Source of the DNA: an uncultured Porphyromonadaceae bacterium
GTDB taxonomy: Bacteria; Bacteroidota; Bacteroidia; Bacteroidales; Muribaculaceae
DNA length: 5,390 nucleotides
Direction of reading: 5' to 3'
NCBI GenBank assembly: GCA_947176615.1
Contig: CAMWRO010000209.1
Location: 1-5,390, forward strand
Shown here: positions 1 to 5,390 of the stretch, piece by piece
How the letters are laid out: the number at the start of each line of letters is the position of its first letter
How positions within the stretch are numbered: the first letter of the stretch is position 1
Notes under the pieces: model-generated
Databases searched by the model: none
The model's input: only the letters and a program-made list of their open reading frames with translations
What the model was told of the DNA's origin: nothing
Program-made: the position numbers and the translations under genes

Positions 1-1
1 C

Positions 2-64
2 AACAACTACCGCCGTCTTGCCCAGCAGCAGTGGGGTGGTGAACCCGATCCCATCGTGAAGTAA
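2..64 (+). CDS. C-terminal end of an unidentified protein (5' partial)
   Basis: An open frame enters from the left edge and ends at TAA (62-64), leaving 20 codons. The visible C-terminus ends WGGEPDPIVK and is preceded by a Gln run (AQQQ) and a basic patch (YRR). I do not recognise the family from so short a piece, and no domain, signal or membrane segment can be judged. It is probably real: the frame is open from the edge, codon use matches the downstream genes (cgc, gcc, ccc, atc), and a strong intrinsic terminator starts 27 bases after the stop, where the end of a transcription unit is expected. The rest of the gene lies outside the window. Confidence 0.7.
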   Translation, partial: NNYRRLAQQQWGGEPDPIVK

Positions 65-91
65 GAATCATTTCACTGAGAAATAAAATTT

Positions 92-146
92 AAGAGTCCC
101 CGCAACCTGACGGTTATCCGCCACCGGTTGCGGGGACTCTTGTTTT
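92..146 (+). terminator. Strong intrinsic terminator after the upstream partial gene
   Basis: Bases 92-107 pair perfectly with 126-141, giving a 16-bp stem with a GC-rich core (tccccgcaacc / ggttgcgggga). The 18-nt loop can form a small inner hairpin (cgg 111-113 with ccg 118-120). The stem is followed by TGTTTT (141-146). It follows the stop at 62-64 and precedes the next promoter, so it should isolate the BspA-like gene from upstream transcription. The stem is flanked by A-rich sequence on its left (aaataaaattt), so it may also work in the other direction. Confidence 0.93.
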
Positions 147-195
147 ACAACCGGCCACTTTTGTCAACATAATTTAAACAAAATGTCATAAAAAA

Positions 196-226
196 TTTGC
201 TATTTGTAGAAATTTGTATAACTTTG
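196..226 (+). promoter_or_regulatory. Bacteroidetes-type promoter for the BspA-like gene
   Basis: A TTTG (196-199) is followed after exactly 19 bases by TAACTTTG (219-226). These match the -33 TTTG and -7 TAnnTTTG elements known for the primary sigma factor of Bacteroides and relatives, at the usual 19-21 spacing. Transcription should start near 231-234, giving a short leader of about 32-35 nt before the ATG at 266. The stretch from the terminator to here (147-195) is AT-rich and holds no other signal I can support. Confidence 0.75.
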
Positions 227-265
227 TCGCGAAATCAAACCACAAATACCAAATCAGCTATTTTT

Positions 266-2479
266 ATGAGCAAATTTTTACACTGGAACCTCACATCCAT
301 CTACCGCACATTTACCTTGGCATGCCTCGGTGCCGGAACAGCGTTACTGACATCGGCCGCGCCTTTTGAAGTAGACGGGATTCTCTTTGAAATCACCGGC
401 GAAGGCACCGCCGAAGTGACCGAAGGCAACAACACATCACTGACATCGGCCGTCATCCCCTCGACCGTCACCCTCGACGGCAAAAACTATAAAGTCACAG
501 CCATCGGCGAGAACGCGTTTGACGGCTGTGAGGTACTCGCGTCGGTAACAATACCGTCGAGCGTCACTTCAATCGGAAACTATGCGTTTGAATACTGTTA
601 TGAGCTGCGCAGTGTCGACCTGCCCGACGTCGTCACCCACATCGGAGACTACGCATTCTTTGAGACAGGACTTTACAGCATCTCACTGCCCAACCGCCTG
701 ACCGAAATCGGCGAGGCGGCATTCGGCAAATGTTTCGACCTCATGACGGTCAGATTCAACCAAGCGCTTAAAAGCATCGGCAACAAGGCATTCCAGCTCT
801 CGGGCATAAAAGAGGCCGTGCTCCCCGCAAGCCTGCTGTCGATCGGCGACGAAGCCTTCAGCGGATGCGAGGGCCTCGGTTATGTCGTCATCGGCGACGG
901 GGTGAAAACCATCGGCCAGCAAGCCTTCTACAACTGCAACCACATGCTCGAACTCACCCTCGGATGGGACCTCGAAACCGTCGGCGACAAGGCGTTCCAA
1001 GGCTGCATCATGCTGTCACAGATTATAAAACTGCCCGACAATGTTAAGTCAGTGGGCACATACTCCTTTGCCGACTGCACCCTGCTCAAGGGAATCCACA
1101 TCGGCAAGTCGCTTGAGACAATCGGCCTCGTCGCGTTCTCCAACTGCCGCGACCTCGCCACCATCACCGTCGACGAAGAAAACCCCAATTTTGCCGCCGT
1201 CGACAACATCCTCTACTCCCGAGACATGACAAGCGTCGAGCTCTGCCCCACCGCCCGCACCGACGCCTACGAGATGCCCGCGTCAGTAACCGGCGTGGCT
1301 CCCGGCGCGTTCTTCATGTGTGGCAGCGTTCCGTCGGTCACCCTTAACGACAACGTTACCGAAATCGGCGACTGGGCATTTGCAATGTGTGAGAAAATCC
1401 CCGAGCTCAAACTCCCCTCAGCCCTTGTGCGCCTCGGAGACCACGCCTTTGACATGTGCACCGCCGTCAAGTCGGTATCAATCGGCGACAAGCTCGAATA
1501 TATAGGCAAATATGCTTTCAACGGCATGGCACTGGTTGAAAATTTCGACATCCCCTCTACCGTAAACCACATCGGCGGCTCGGCTTTCGCCGGATGTCTG
1601 GCCCTGAAATCATTCGTCATCCCTGAAGGGGTTCCCGCCGTGGAAGACGCGACTTTCCAGAACTGCACCGAGCTCCAGTCGATTACCATCCCCGAGTCGG
1701 TCACGTCAATCGGCGACTTCGCTTTCCATTACTGCATGAAACTGCCTGAAATCAACCTCCCCGACGCGGTCACCTCCATCGGGCAGAGCGGACTCTACGC
1801 CTGCGTGAGCCTTAAAGAACTCACACTTCCCGCCGAGCTGACCTATATCGGCCCGTGGAGTATCGCCGGATGTCCCAAACTCACCAAAATCACATGTGGC
1901 GACAAGCTCGCGATGATTGACTACCATGCGTTTTACTACCTGTCGTCACTCACTGAAATCAACCTCCCCAACTCGCTCACCATCATTGCCAAAAACGCAT
2001 TTGAAGGCTGCTCCAAACTGACCGAAATCAACCTCGGCACATCGCTCGAAACCATTGACGATGGTGCGTTTATCGGCTGCACGGGACTCAAATCGCTCCA
2101 CTTCCACAACGCGCTGACATTCATCGGCGCCGAGGCATTCAAGGGATGCCGCGCCATCACCGCTGTCACAAGCGATGCCGCAATGCCCCCGGCTGTCGGC
2201 GACGACAACGCCTTTAACGCAGCCGTCTACAACAAGGCGCAGCTTACCGTACCCGCCGGCTCGCTCGATGCCTACAAGAATGCCGACAGCTGGAAAAAAT
2301 TTGTCAATATCGCCGCCCAGTCATCGGCCATCGGCGATATCGGTGCCGACACTGACAACAGCGATGCCGCGCCCGTCTACTACAACCTGAACGGCATCCG
2401 CGTCGACAATCCCGCTCCCGGCCTCTACATCGTGAAACGCGGCACAAAGGTCACAAAGGAATACATTACCCGCCCATAA
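266..2479 (+). CDS. Secreted BspA-like leucine-rich repeat (LRR_5) surface protein
   Basis: A 737-residue exported repeat protein. Residues 1-32 form a signal peptide: Lys/Arg in the N-region, a hydrophobic stretch at about 16-28, and probable cleavage in TSAA before PFEVDG. Residues 33-76 are the usual N-terminal cap of BspA-like proteins. About 23 tandem repeats of roughly 23 residues follow (77-650), of the form VTsIGdyAFxgCxxLxxvxIPxs, typical of the LRR_5/BspA family. Repeat 10 carries the family's longer insert (about 303-339, with NPNF, VDNILYS and ELCP). Residues 651-682 are the usual closing cap (VPAGSLDAYKNADSWKKF). After a linker, the tail (704-737) has YNLNGIRVDNPAPGLYIVK, like the short C-terminal tails of Bacteroidales exported proteins. 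The ATG at 266 is chosen because the frame's earlier TTG at 197 lies inside the promoter. Relatives such as Tannerella BspA bind host proteins or other bacteria; the ligand here is unknown. It is monocistronic, with its own promoter and terminator. Confidence 0.93.
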   Translation: MSKFLHWNLTSIYRTFTLACLGAGTALLTSAAPFEVDGILFEITGEGTAEVTEGNNTSLTSAVIPSTVTLDGKNYKVTAIGENAFDGCEVLASVTIPSSVTSIGNYAFEYCYELRSVDLPDVVTHIGDYAFFETGLYSISLPNRLTEIGEAAFGKCFDLMTVRFNQALKSIGNKAFQLSGIKEAVLPASLLSIGDEAFSGCEGLGYVVIGDGVKTIGQQAFYNCNHMLELTLGWDLETVGDKAFQGCIMLSQIIKLPDNVKSVGTYSFADCTLLKGIHIGKSLETIGLVAFSNCRDLATITVDEENPNFAAVDNILYSRDMTSVELCPTARTDAYEMPASVTGVAPGAFFMCGSVPSVTLNDNVTEIGDWAFAMCEKIPELKLPSALVRLGDHAFDMCTAVKSVSIGDKLEYIGKYAFNGMALVENFDIPSTVNHIGGSAFAGCLALKSFVIPEGVPAVEDATFQNCTELQSITIPESVTSIGDFAFHYCMKLPEINLPDAVTSIGQSGLYACVSLKELTLPAELTYIGPWSIAGCPKLTKITCGDKLAMIDYHAFYYLSSLTEINLPNSLTIIAKNAFEGCSKLTEINLGTSLETIDDGAFIGCTGLKSLHFHNALTFIGAEAFKGCRAITAVTSDAAMPPAVGDDNAFNAAVYNKAQLTVPAGSLDAYKNADSWKKFVNIAAQSSAIGDIGADTDNSDAAPVYYNLNGIRVDNPAPGLYIVKRGTKVTKEYITRP

Positions 2480-2514
2480 ACTACAAAACACACTATAAGC
2501 TACTGTAACTCCCG

Positions 2515-2549
2515 GGGGAGGCGCGACATGAACGCGCCTCCCCTTTTTT
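2515..2549 (+). terminator. Intrinsic terminator after the BspA-like gene
   Basis: An 11-bp GC-rich stem pairs 2515-2525 (ggggaggcgcg) with 2533-2543 (cgcgcctcccc). The loop is 7 nt (acatgaa) and six T follow at once (2544-2549). It starts 35 bases after the BspA-like stop codon, so this gene and the PpiD-like gene are separate transcription units. Confidence 0.95.
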
Positions 2550-2637
2550 GTCGCACCCGTTTTCACGGTCTTGACTTTGTCCGCACAAACCGAGCCGGTG
2601 AAAGTTGCGGCAAAAACGACAAAAACGCTTAAACAAT

Positions 2638-2668
2638 TTTGATTACTTGCGATTTTATTGTATCTTTG
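2638..2668 (+). promoter_or_regulatory. Bacteroidetes-type promoter for the PpiD-like gene
   Basis: TTTG (2638-2641) and TATCTTTG (2661-2668) are separated by exactly 19 bases, a full match to the Bacteroidetes TTTG / TAnnTTTG promoter. A transcription start near 2673-2676 gives a leader of about 95 nt. That leader is A/C-rich just before the ATG, with no Shine-Dalgarno sequence, as is common in this phylum. Upstream, 2609-2625 holds a doubled AAAAACG motif (caaaaacgacaaaaacg), an A-rich stretch that could help promoter activity; that role is inference. I see no riboswitch-like structure in the leader. Confidence 0.8.
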
Positions 2669-2770
2669 CGCGATTGAAACGTGGCTTTTGTCCCCTCGCC
2701 GACAACGGGCACATTTCTTGACACTCAATACCAATCAGAAAAATAAACAAAACAACCACATAAACTTAGA

Positions 2771-4843
2771 ATGGCAACATTAGAAAAAATCCGCAGCAAG
2801 TCAGTGCTCTTGCTCGTCATCATCGGTGCCGCCCTGCTGGCGTTTATCATCGGTGACTTCTTCACGTCGGGCCGCACACTCTTCGGCACCGGCACGACTA
2901 TCGCAAAGGTAGGTAATCAGAAAGTCGATGTTCAGGAGTTCCAGCGCCGCGTTCAGGAAGCTACGCAGCAGGCTCAGACACAAGGCCGCAAGGTTGACGG
3001 TTCCGTGCTCCAGCAGCAGGTCCTCAACAGCATGATTGCCGAAGCACTCTTTAATCAGGAAATCAAAGACCTCGGCATCGTTGTCACCGACGACGAACTC
3101 ACCCGCATGATGGTAGGCGAAAACTCCGCTTTCGTTGACCAGATGGTGCGTCAGCAGATGGGTGCCGAATCGGCTCAGTCGCTCCACGACATGGCCTACA
3201 ACCCCGGAAAATACGGCATCTCGCAGGAACAGGCCGTGCAGCTCCAGCAATACTGGGTAAACCTCGAAAAACAAGTCGAGCAGATGCTTCTCCAGCAGAA
3301 GTTCCAGAACCTGTTCAACGGCACGATGGTGGCCAACGACCTCGACACCCGCGCCCTCTATGACGACAACGCCGCTACCGCCCACATCCTCTATGCCAAA
3401 AAAGACTTCGCCTCGCTCGAAGACGCCAAATATGAAGTGAGCGACGCCGAGCTCCGCGATGCCTACAACAAGGACCGCAACCGCTTCAAGCTCGACGAAG
3501 ACGTGCGCTCGGTAAGCTACATCGCCGTCGACATCGTGCCCTCCAACGACGACATCGTCAAGGGGCAGCAGAAAGTCGAGGACGCCATCGCAGCCCTCAA
3601 CGCCCAGCCTGAGACTCAGGGTCTTGCCGACATGCCCGACTTTGTCGTTGACCGCAAGAAATACACTCAGAAAAACATTGAGTCGCAACCCCGCCTCAAG
3701 GCGTTTGCCGACTCGGCATCGGTAGGCAAAGCCGCCCTCGTCAACAAGGTAGGCAACGACTACACCATCGCCAAGCTCCTCGGCCGCCCGAGCGAGATTG
3801 ACGGCGCCACCATCGACTTCATGATGGTTCAGGGCGACCGCGCAAGCATCGACTCCCTCGTCACCGCCCTCAACGCCGGCGCCTCATTTGACTCCATCGC
3901 AGCCAACCCCCTCGTAGCTTCTTCACAGAAAGACATCGAGGTATCGCTCGTTGACCCCAACTATGCCACCGTCAAGGAGGTTATCGAAAACGCTCAGGTG
4001 GGTCAGTTCTTCACCCCCGACACAATGGCACAGAACGGCCGCATCTTCCGCGTCACCAAGCGCGACGATGCCGCCCCCGTCTATGACCTCGCCGTCGTGA
4101 CATTCACCACCGAGCCTTCCAACGCTACTATCAACAACCTGCAGGCCAACCTTCAGAAATATGTAGCTGAAAACAAGACCTCGGCCGACTTTGCCAAGAA
4201 CGCCACCGACGCGGGCTACTCGACATTCCCCGCCCAGATTTCGGCCTCATCGCCCCAGCTCGGCGGCATGACCGACTCCCACTCGGCCGTCGCTTGGGCA
4301 ATGGATGCCAAGAAAGGGGAAGTTTCGCCCGTGTTTGGCGACATCACCTCGGGCAAATTCATCGCCGTGGCCCTCAACGACATCTATGACGACGGTTTCG
4401 TACCCGTGCGCGACACTCAGGTAGCCACTTCGCTCACCGCCCGCGTGCGCAACGACAAGAAGGCCGCCGACCTCATCGCCCAGTACAAGGGTAAGGCCAA
4501 CGACATCAACGGCTATGCCAAGCTGATGGATGCCCGCGTCGACACCACCACCGTCAACTTCGGCCAGTTCATGATTCCCGGCCTCGGCATGAACGAGAGC
4601 GAAATCATGGGCATCGTTGCCAACGCCAAGGAAAACACCCTCCTCGGCCCCATCCAAGGCAACAACAGCGTGGTAGTTGTATATGTGACCGGCATCGACA
4701 AGGAAGGCCGTCCCTTCAACGCCGACGAGAGCGCAATCCGCTTCAACCAGCAGCGCGGCGCGGCCCGTCTCGGCAACAACATCAACAACATCCTCATCGG
4801 CAACAAGAAAGTAACCAACAACATGAACACCTTCTACAAGTGA
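2771..4843 (+). CDS. PpiD/SurA-like membrane-anchored peptidyl-prolyl isomerase family protein
   Basis: A 690-residue envelope protein of the PpiD/SurA family, which helps exported proteins fold in the periplasm. The N-terminus has a short basic cytoplasmic end (MATLEKIRSK) and one hydrophobic segment (about 11-29, VLLLVIIGAALLAFIIGDFF), predicted to anchor it with the bulk in the periplasm. Residues 43-180 form a SurA_N-like helical chaperone region: it opens with IAKVGNQKVDVQEFQRR, is very Gln-rich, and contains LNSMIAEALFNQEIKDLGI. Residues 195-340 are a linker typical of the Bacteroidetes proteins. Residues 345-435 look like a diverged parvulin domain (IDFMMVQGD, GASFDSIA, VGQFFTP, IFRVTKRDDAAPVYD). 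A second, similar half-domain spans about 440-550 (MDAKKGEVSPVFGDITSGKF). I cannot find the canonical HILL and GGDLG parvulin signatures, so it may act mainly as a chaperone. Length suits the family's long Bacteroidetes members. The gene has its own promoter and is alone in its unit as far as visible. Confidence 0.88.
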   Translation: MATLEKIRSKSVLLLVIIGAALLAFIIGDFFTSGRTLFGTGTTIAKVGNQKVDVQEFQRRVQEATQQAQTQGRKVDGSVLQQQVLNSMIAEALFNQEIKDLGIVVTDDELTRMMVGENSAFVDQMVRQQMGAESAQSLHDMAYNPGKYGISQEQAVQLQQYWVNLEKQVEQMLLQQKFQNLFNGTMVANDLDTRALYDDNAATAHILYAKKDFASLEDAKYEVSDAELRDAYNKDRNRFKLDEDVRSVSYIAVDIVPSNDDIVKGQQKVEDAIAALNAQPETQGLADMPDFVVDRKKYTQKNIESQPRLKAFADSASVGKAALVNKVGNDYTIAKLLGRPSEIDGATIDFMMVQGDRASIDSLVTALNAGASFDSIAANPLVASSQKDIEVSLVDPNYATVKEVIENAQVGQFFTPDTMAQNGRIFRVTKRDDAAPVYDLAVVTFTTEPSNATINNLQANLQKYVAENKTSADFAKNATDAGYSTFPAQISASSPQLGGMTDSHSAVAWAMDAKKGEVSPVFGDITSGKFIAVALNDIYDDGFVPVRDTQVATSLTARVRNDKKAADLIAQYKGKANDINGYAKLMDARVDTTTVNFGQFMIPGLGMNESEIMGIVANAKENTLLGPIQGNNSVVVVYVTGIDKEGRPFNADESAIRFNQQRGAARLGNNINNILIGNKKVTNNMNTFYK

Positions 4844-4865
4844 TTGTAGAATGGTTCAAGTTGGA

Positions 4866-4948
4866 GTGAATAACGTGAAAAGTGAAATTCAGGCTGCGCC
4901 TGAGTGAAAAAGGTATTATCTTCACCTTTCACCCTTCACCTTTCACCG
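4866..4948. repeat. Intergenic GTGAA/TTCAC heptad repeat array with central hairpin
   Basis: The right arm is four perfect-phase heptads TTCACCN starting at 4921, 4928, 4935 and 4942 (last bases T, C, T, G), also readable as two 14-base units. The left arm holds the complement: GTGAAAA at 4875 and GTGAAAT at 4882 in tandem, with further GTGAA at 4866 and 4904. The arms can pair: 4875-4886 with 4921-4932 or 4935-4946, one mismatch each. Between them a small hairpin forms (tcaggc 4889-4894 with gcctga 4898-4903, loop tgc). It lies 22 bases after the PpiD-like stop. Function is unknown; it could be a dispersed intergenic repeat, a transcript-end structure, or a simple-repeat expansion. Confidence 0.7.
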
Positions 4949-4983
4949 TGACACTACCGCATTTCCTCTAACGCCATAACAAT

Positions 4984-5016
4984 GCCGGCGGCCTCCCTTC
5001 CCGGGAAGCCGCCGGT
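4984..5016 (+). terminator. GC-rich hairpin, possible terminator before the lipoprotein gene
   Basis: Bases 4985-4992 (ccggcggc) pair with 5008-5015 (gccgccgg), plus a G-U pair at 4984/5016. The 15-nt loop overlaps the perfect palindrome cttcccgggaag (4997-5008). The T-run after it is weak and interrupted (ttgcttt, 5016-5022). It is about 140 bases past the PpiD-like stop and just before the lipoprotein gene, so it may end the upstream transcript. No better terminator is visible after 4843. I also see no convincing TTTG/TAnnTTTG promoter between here and 5081. Confidence 0.45.
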
Positions 5017-5080
5017 TGCTTTCACCTTGCCGCCCCGCCAGAGGCCGTTTTCCCGCGTTTTTTCGCAACTTCGCACCACA

Positions 5081-5298
5081 ATGAGGCATCTCCTTCACAT
5101 AATCATGCTGACGCTTGTGGCGGCCCTTATTTCGGCCGTCACGGGATGCTCGCGCGACAACCGCGCAATTGCCGCCCTCGACCTTGCCGACAGCCTCCTC
5201 TCCACCCGCCCCGACTCCTCCCTCGCCCTCGTCATGTCAATCGACACCTCCGCCCTATCCTCCCCCGCCGCCCGCGCCCGCTGGGCCCTCTCCAACAC
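5081..5298 (+). CDS. N-terminus of a Bacteroidales lipoprotein, probably TPR-type (3' partial)
   Basis: The first 72 codons of a lipoprotein; the rest is lost at the contig end. Residues 1-22 are a lipoprotein signal: MRH, a hydrophobic core (LLHIIMLTLVAALISA), then a lipobox VTGC with Cys23 as the likely lipidated residue. The mature part (SRDNRAIAALDLADSLLSTR, then PDSSLALVMSIDTSAL, SSPAARARWAL) resembles the opening of Bacteroidales lipoproteins with tetratricopeptide-like helices, where a 'PDSAL..L.SID...LS...RARYAL' pattern recurs. That assignment is from memory of the pattern, not a search. The ATG at 5081 is preferred over the in-frame ATG at 4982 because it puts the signal peptide at the N-terminus and because 4982 lies in the GC-rich hairpin. 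The in-frame TAA at 5309-5311 is sequencing adapter, not the real stop. Confidence 0.75.
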
Positions 5299-5332
5299 CT
5301 GTATCTTATAAACATCTACGAGCCCACGAGAC
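5299..5332. other. Nextera (Tn5) transposase adapter read-through, not genomic
   Basis: This 34-base stretch aligns without gaps to the Illumina Nextera read-through adapter, whose parts are CTGTCTCTTATACACATCT (the Tn5 mosaic end) and CCGAGCCCACGAGAC. Thirty-one of 34 bases match. All three mismatches are C read as A, at 5303, 5311 and 5318. Genomic sequence should be taken to end at 5298. The junction could shift by a base or two by chance identity. Confidence 0.97.
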
Positions 5333-5390
5333 AAAGGCGAATAGGGGATGGCGGGGTGGGGGTGGAAAAAAAAAGGGGGGGGGGGGGGGG
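5333..5390. other. Index, degraded P7 sequence, poly-A and poly-G tail, not genomic
   Basis: After the adapter come 8 bases in the i7 index position (aaaggcga, 5333-5340). Bases 5341-5364 align without gaps to the P7 end whose parts are ATCTCGTATGCC and GTCTTCTGCTTG: 12 of 24 match, and 11 of the 12 mismatches are reads of G. Nine A (5366-5374) and sixteen G (5375-5390) follow. This order is what two-colour Illumina instruments give when a read runs past a short insert, because no signal is called as G. Confidence 0.95.

Noticed and set aside
683..1000. Minus-strand open frame over the LRR repeats
   Set aside because: Its repeated LVADGF/FVADR-like pieces are just the reverse reading of the repeated ...IGdxAF... 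codons.
343..2215. Repeated DNA motifs such as atcggcgac across the BspA-like gene, possible CRISPR or tandem repeat
   Set aside because: They are imperfect, in frame, and spaced by the roughly 69-base codon length of each LRR, so protein repeats explain them.
2547..2579. Second possible promoter: TTTG, 21 bases, TGACTTTG
   Set aside because: The -7 element has G in place of the key A, and the -33 match is the T-run of the terminator. The full-consensus promoter at 2638-2668 explains the gene better.
2561..2605. Loose inverted repeat tttcac ... gtgaaa in the leader region upstream of the PpiD-like promoter
   Set aside because: Only 6 bp pair across a loop of about 30 bases, and there is no flanking support. 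It shares the GTGAA word with the 4866-4948 array but has no phased repeats.
2801..3688. Long minus-strand open frame (295 codons) inside the PpiD-like gene
   Set aside because: It is fully antisense to a convincing gene. Its translation is a Val/Gly/His/Glu-rich string without domain features, as expected from the complement of GC-rich codons.
4982..5080. Upstream extension of the lipoprotein frame from ATG 4982
   Set aside because: The 33 extra residues are Pro/Arg-rich, lie across a GC-rich hairpin, and would put the lipoprotein signal in the middle of the protein.
5375..5390. Run of 16 G, possible G-quadruplex
   Set aside because: It follows adapter, index, P7 and poly-A, so it is no-signal base calling from the sequencer.

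Overview
The window looks like a short-read contig from a gut-type Bacteroidales, most likely Muribaculaceae or a close relative; the family call is inference. The evidence is two promoters of the Bacteroidetes sigma type (TTTG, 19-nt gap, TAnnTTTG) with no Shine-Dalgarno sequence before the starts, a BspA-like leucine-rich-repeat surface protein with the C-terminal tail seen in this order, a PpiD/SurA-like periplasmic folding factor of the Bacteroidetes type, and the start of a Bacteroidales-style TPR-type lipoprotein. Coding DNA is moderately GC-rich with similar codon use throughout, and nothing suggests recent transfer.

Layout, all genes on the + strand. Bases 2-64 are the last 20 codons of an unidentified gene, closed by a very strong hairpin terminator (92-146). 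A promoter (196-226) then drives a 737-residue secreted BspA-like LRR protein (266-2479), which ends at its own terminator (2515-2549). A second promoter (2638-2668) drives a 690-residue membrane-anchored peptidyl-prolyl isomerase-like protein (2771-4843). The next 237 bases hold no gene. They carry an array of 7-base GTGAA/TTCAC repeats around a small hairpin (4866-4948) and a GC-rich hairpin that may be a terminator (4984-5016). A lipoprotein gene begins at 5081.

The last 92 bases (5299-5390) are not genomic. They are Illumina Nextera read-through: transposase adapter, 8-nt index, degraded P7 sequence, poly-A and poly-G. The lipoprotein gene is therefore cut at 5298, and the stop codon at 5309-5311 is adapter sequence.

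The two complete genes are separate transcription units and need not act together. Both act outside the cytoplasm: one is a probable surface or adhesion-type repeat protein, the other a periplasmic folding factor for exported proteins. I see no defence system, mobile element, RNA gene, CRISPR array or undescribed multi-gene system. The most useful observations are the adapter artefact, the heptad repeat array, and the apparent loss of parvulin catalytic motifs in the PpiD-like protein.
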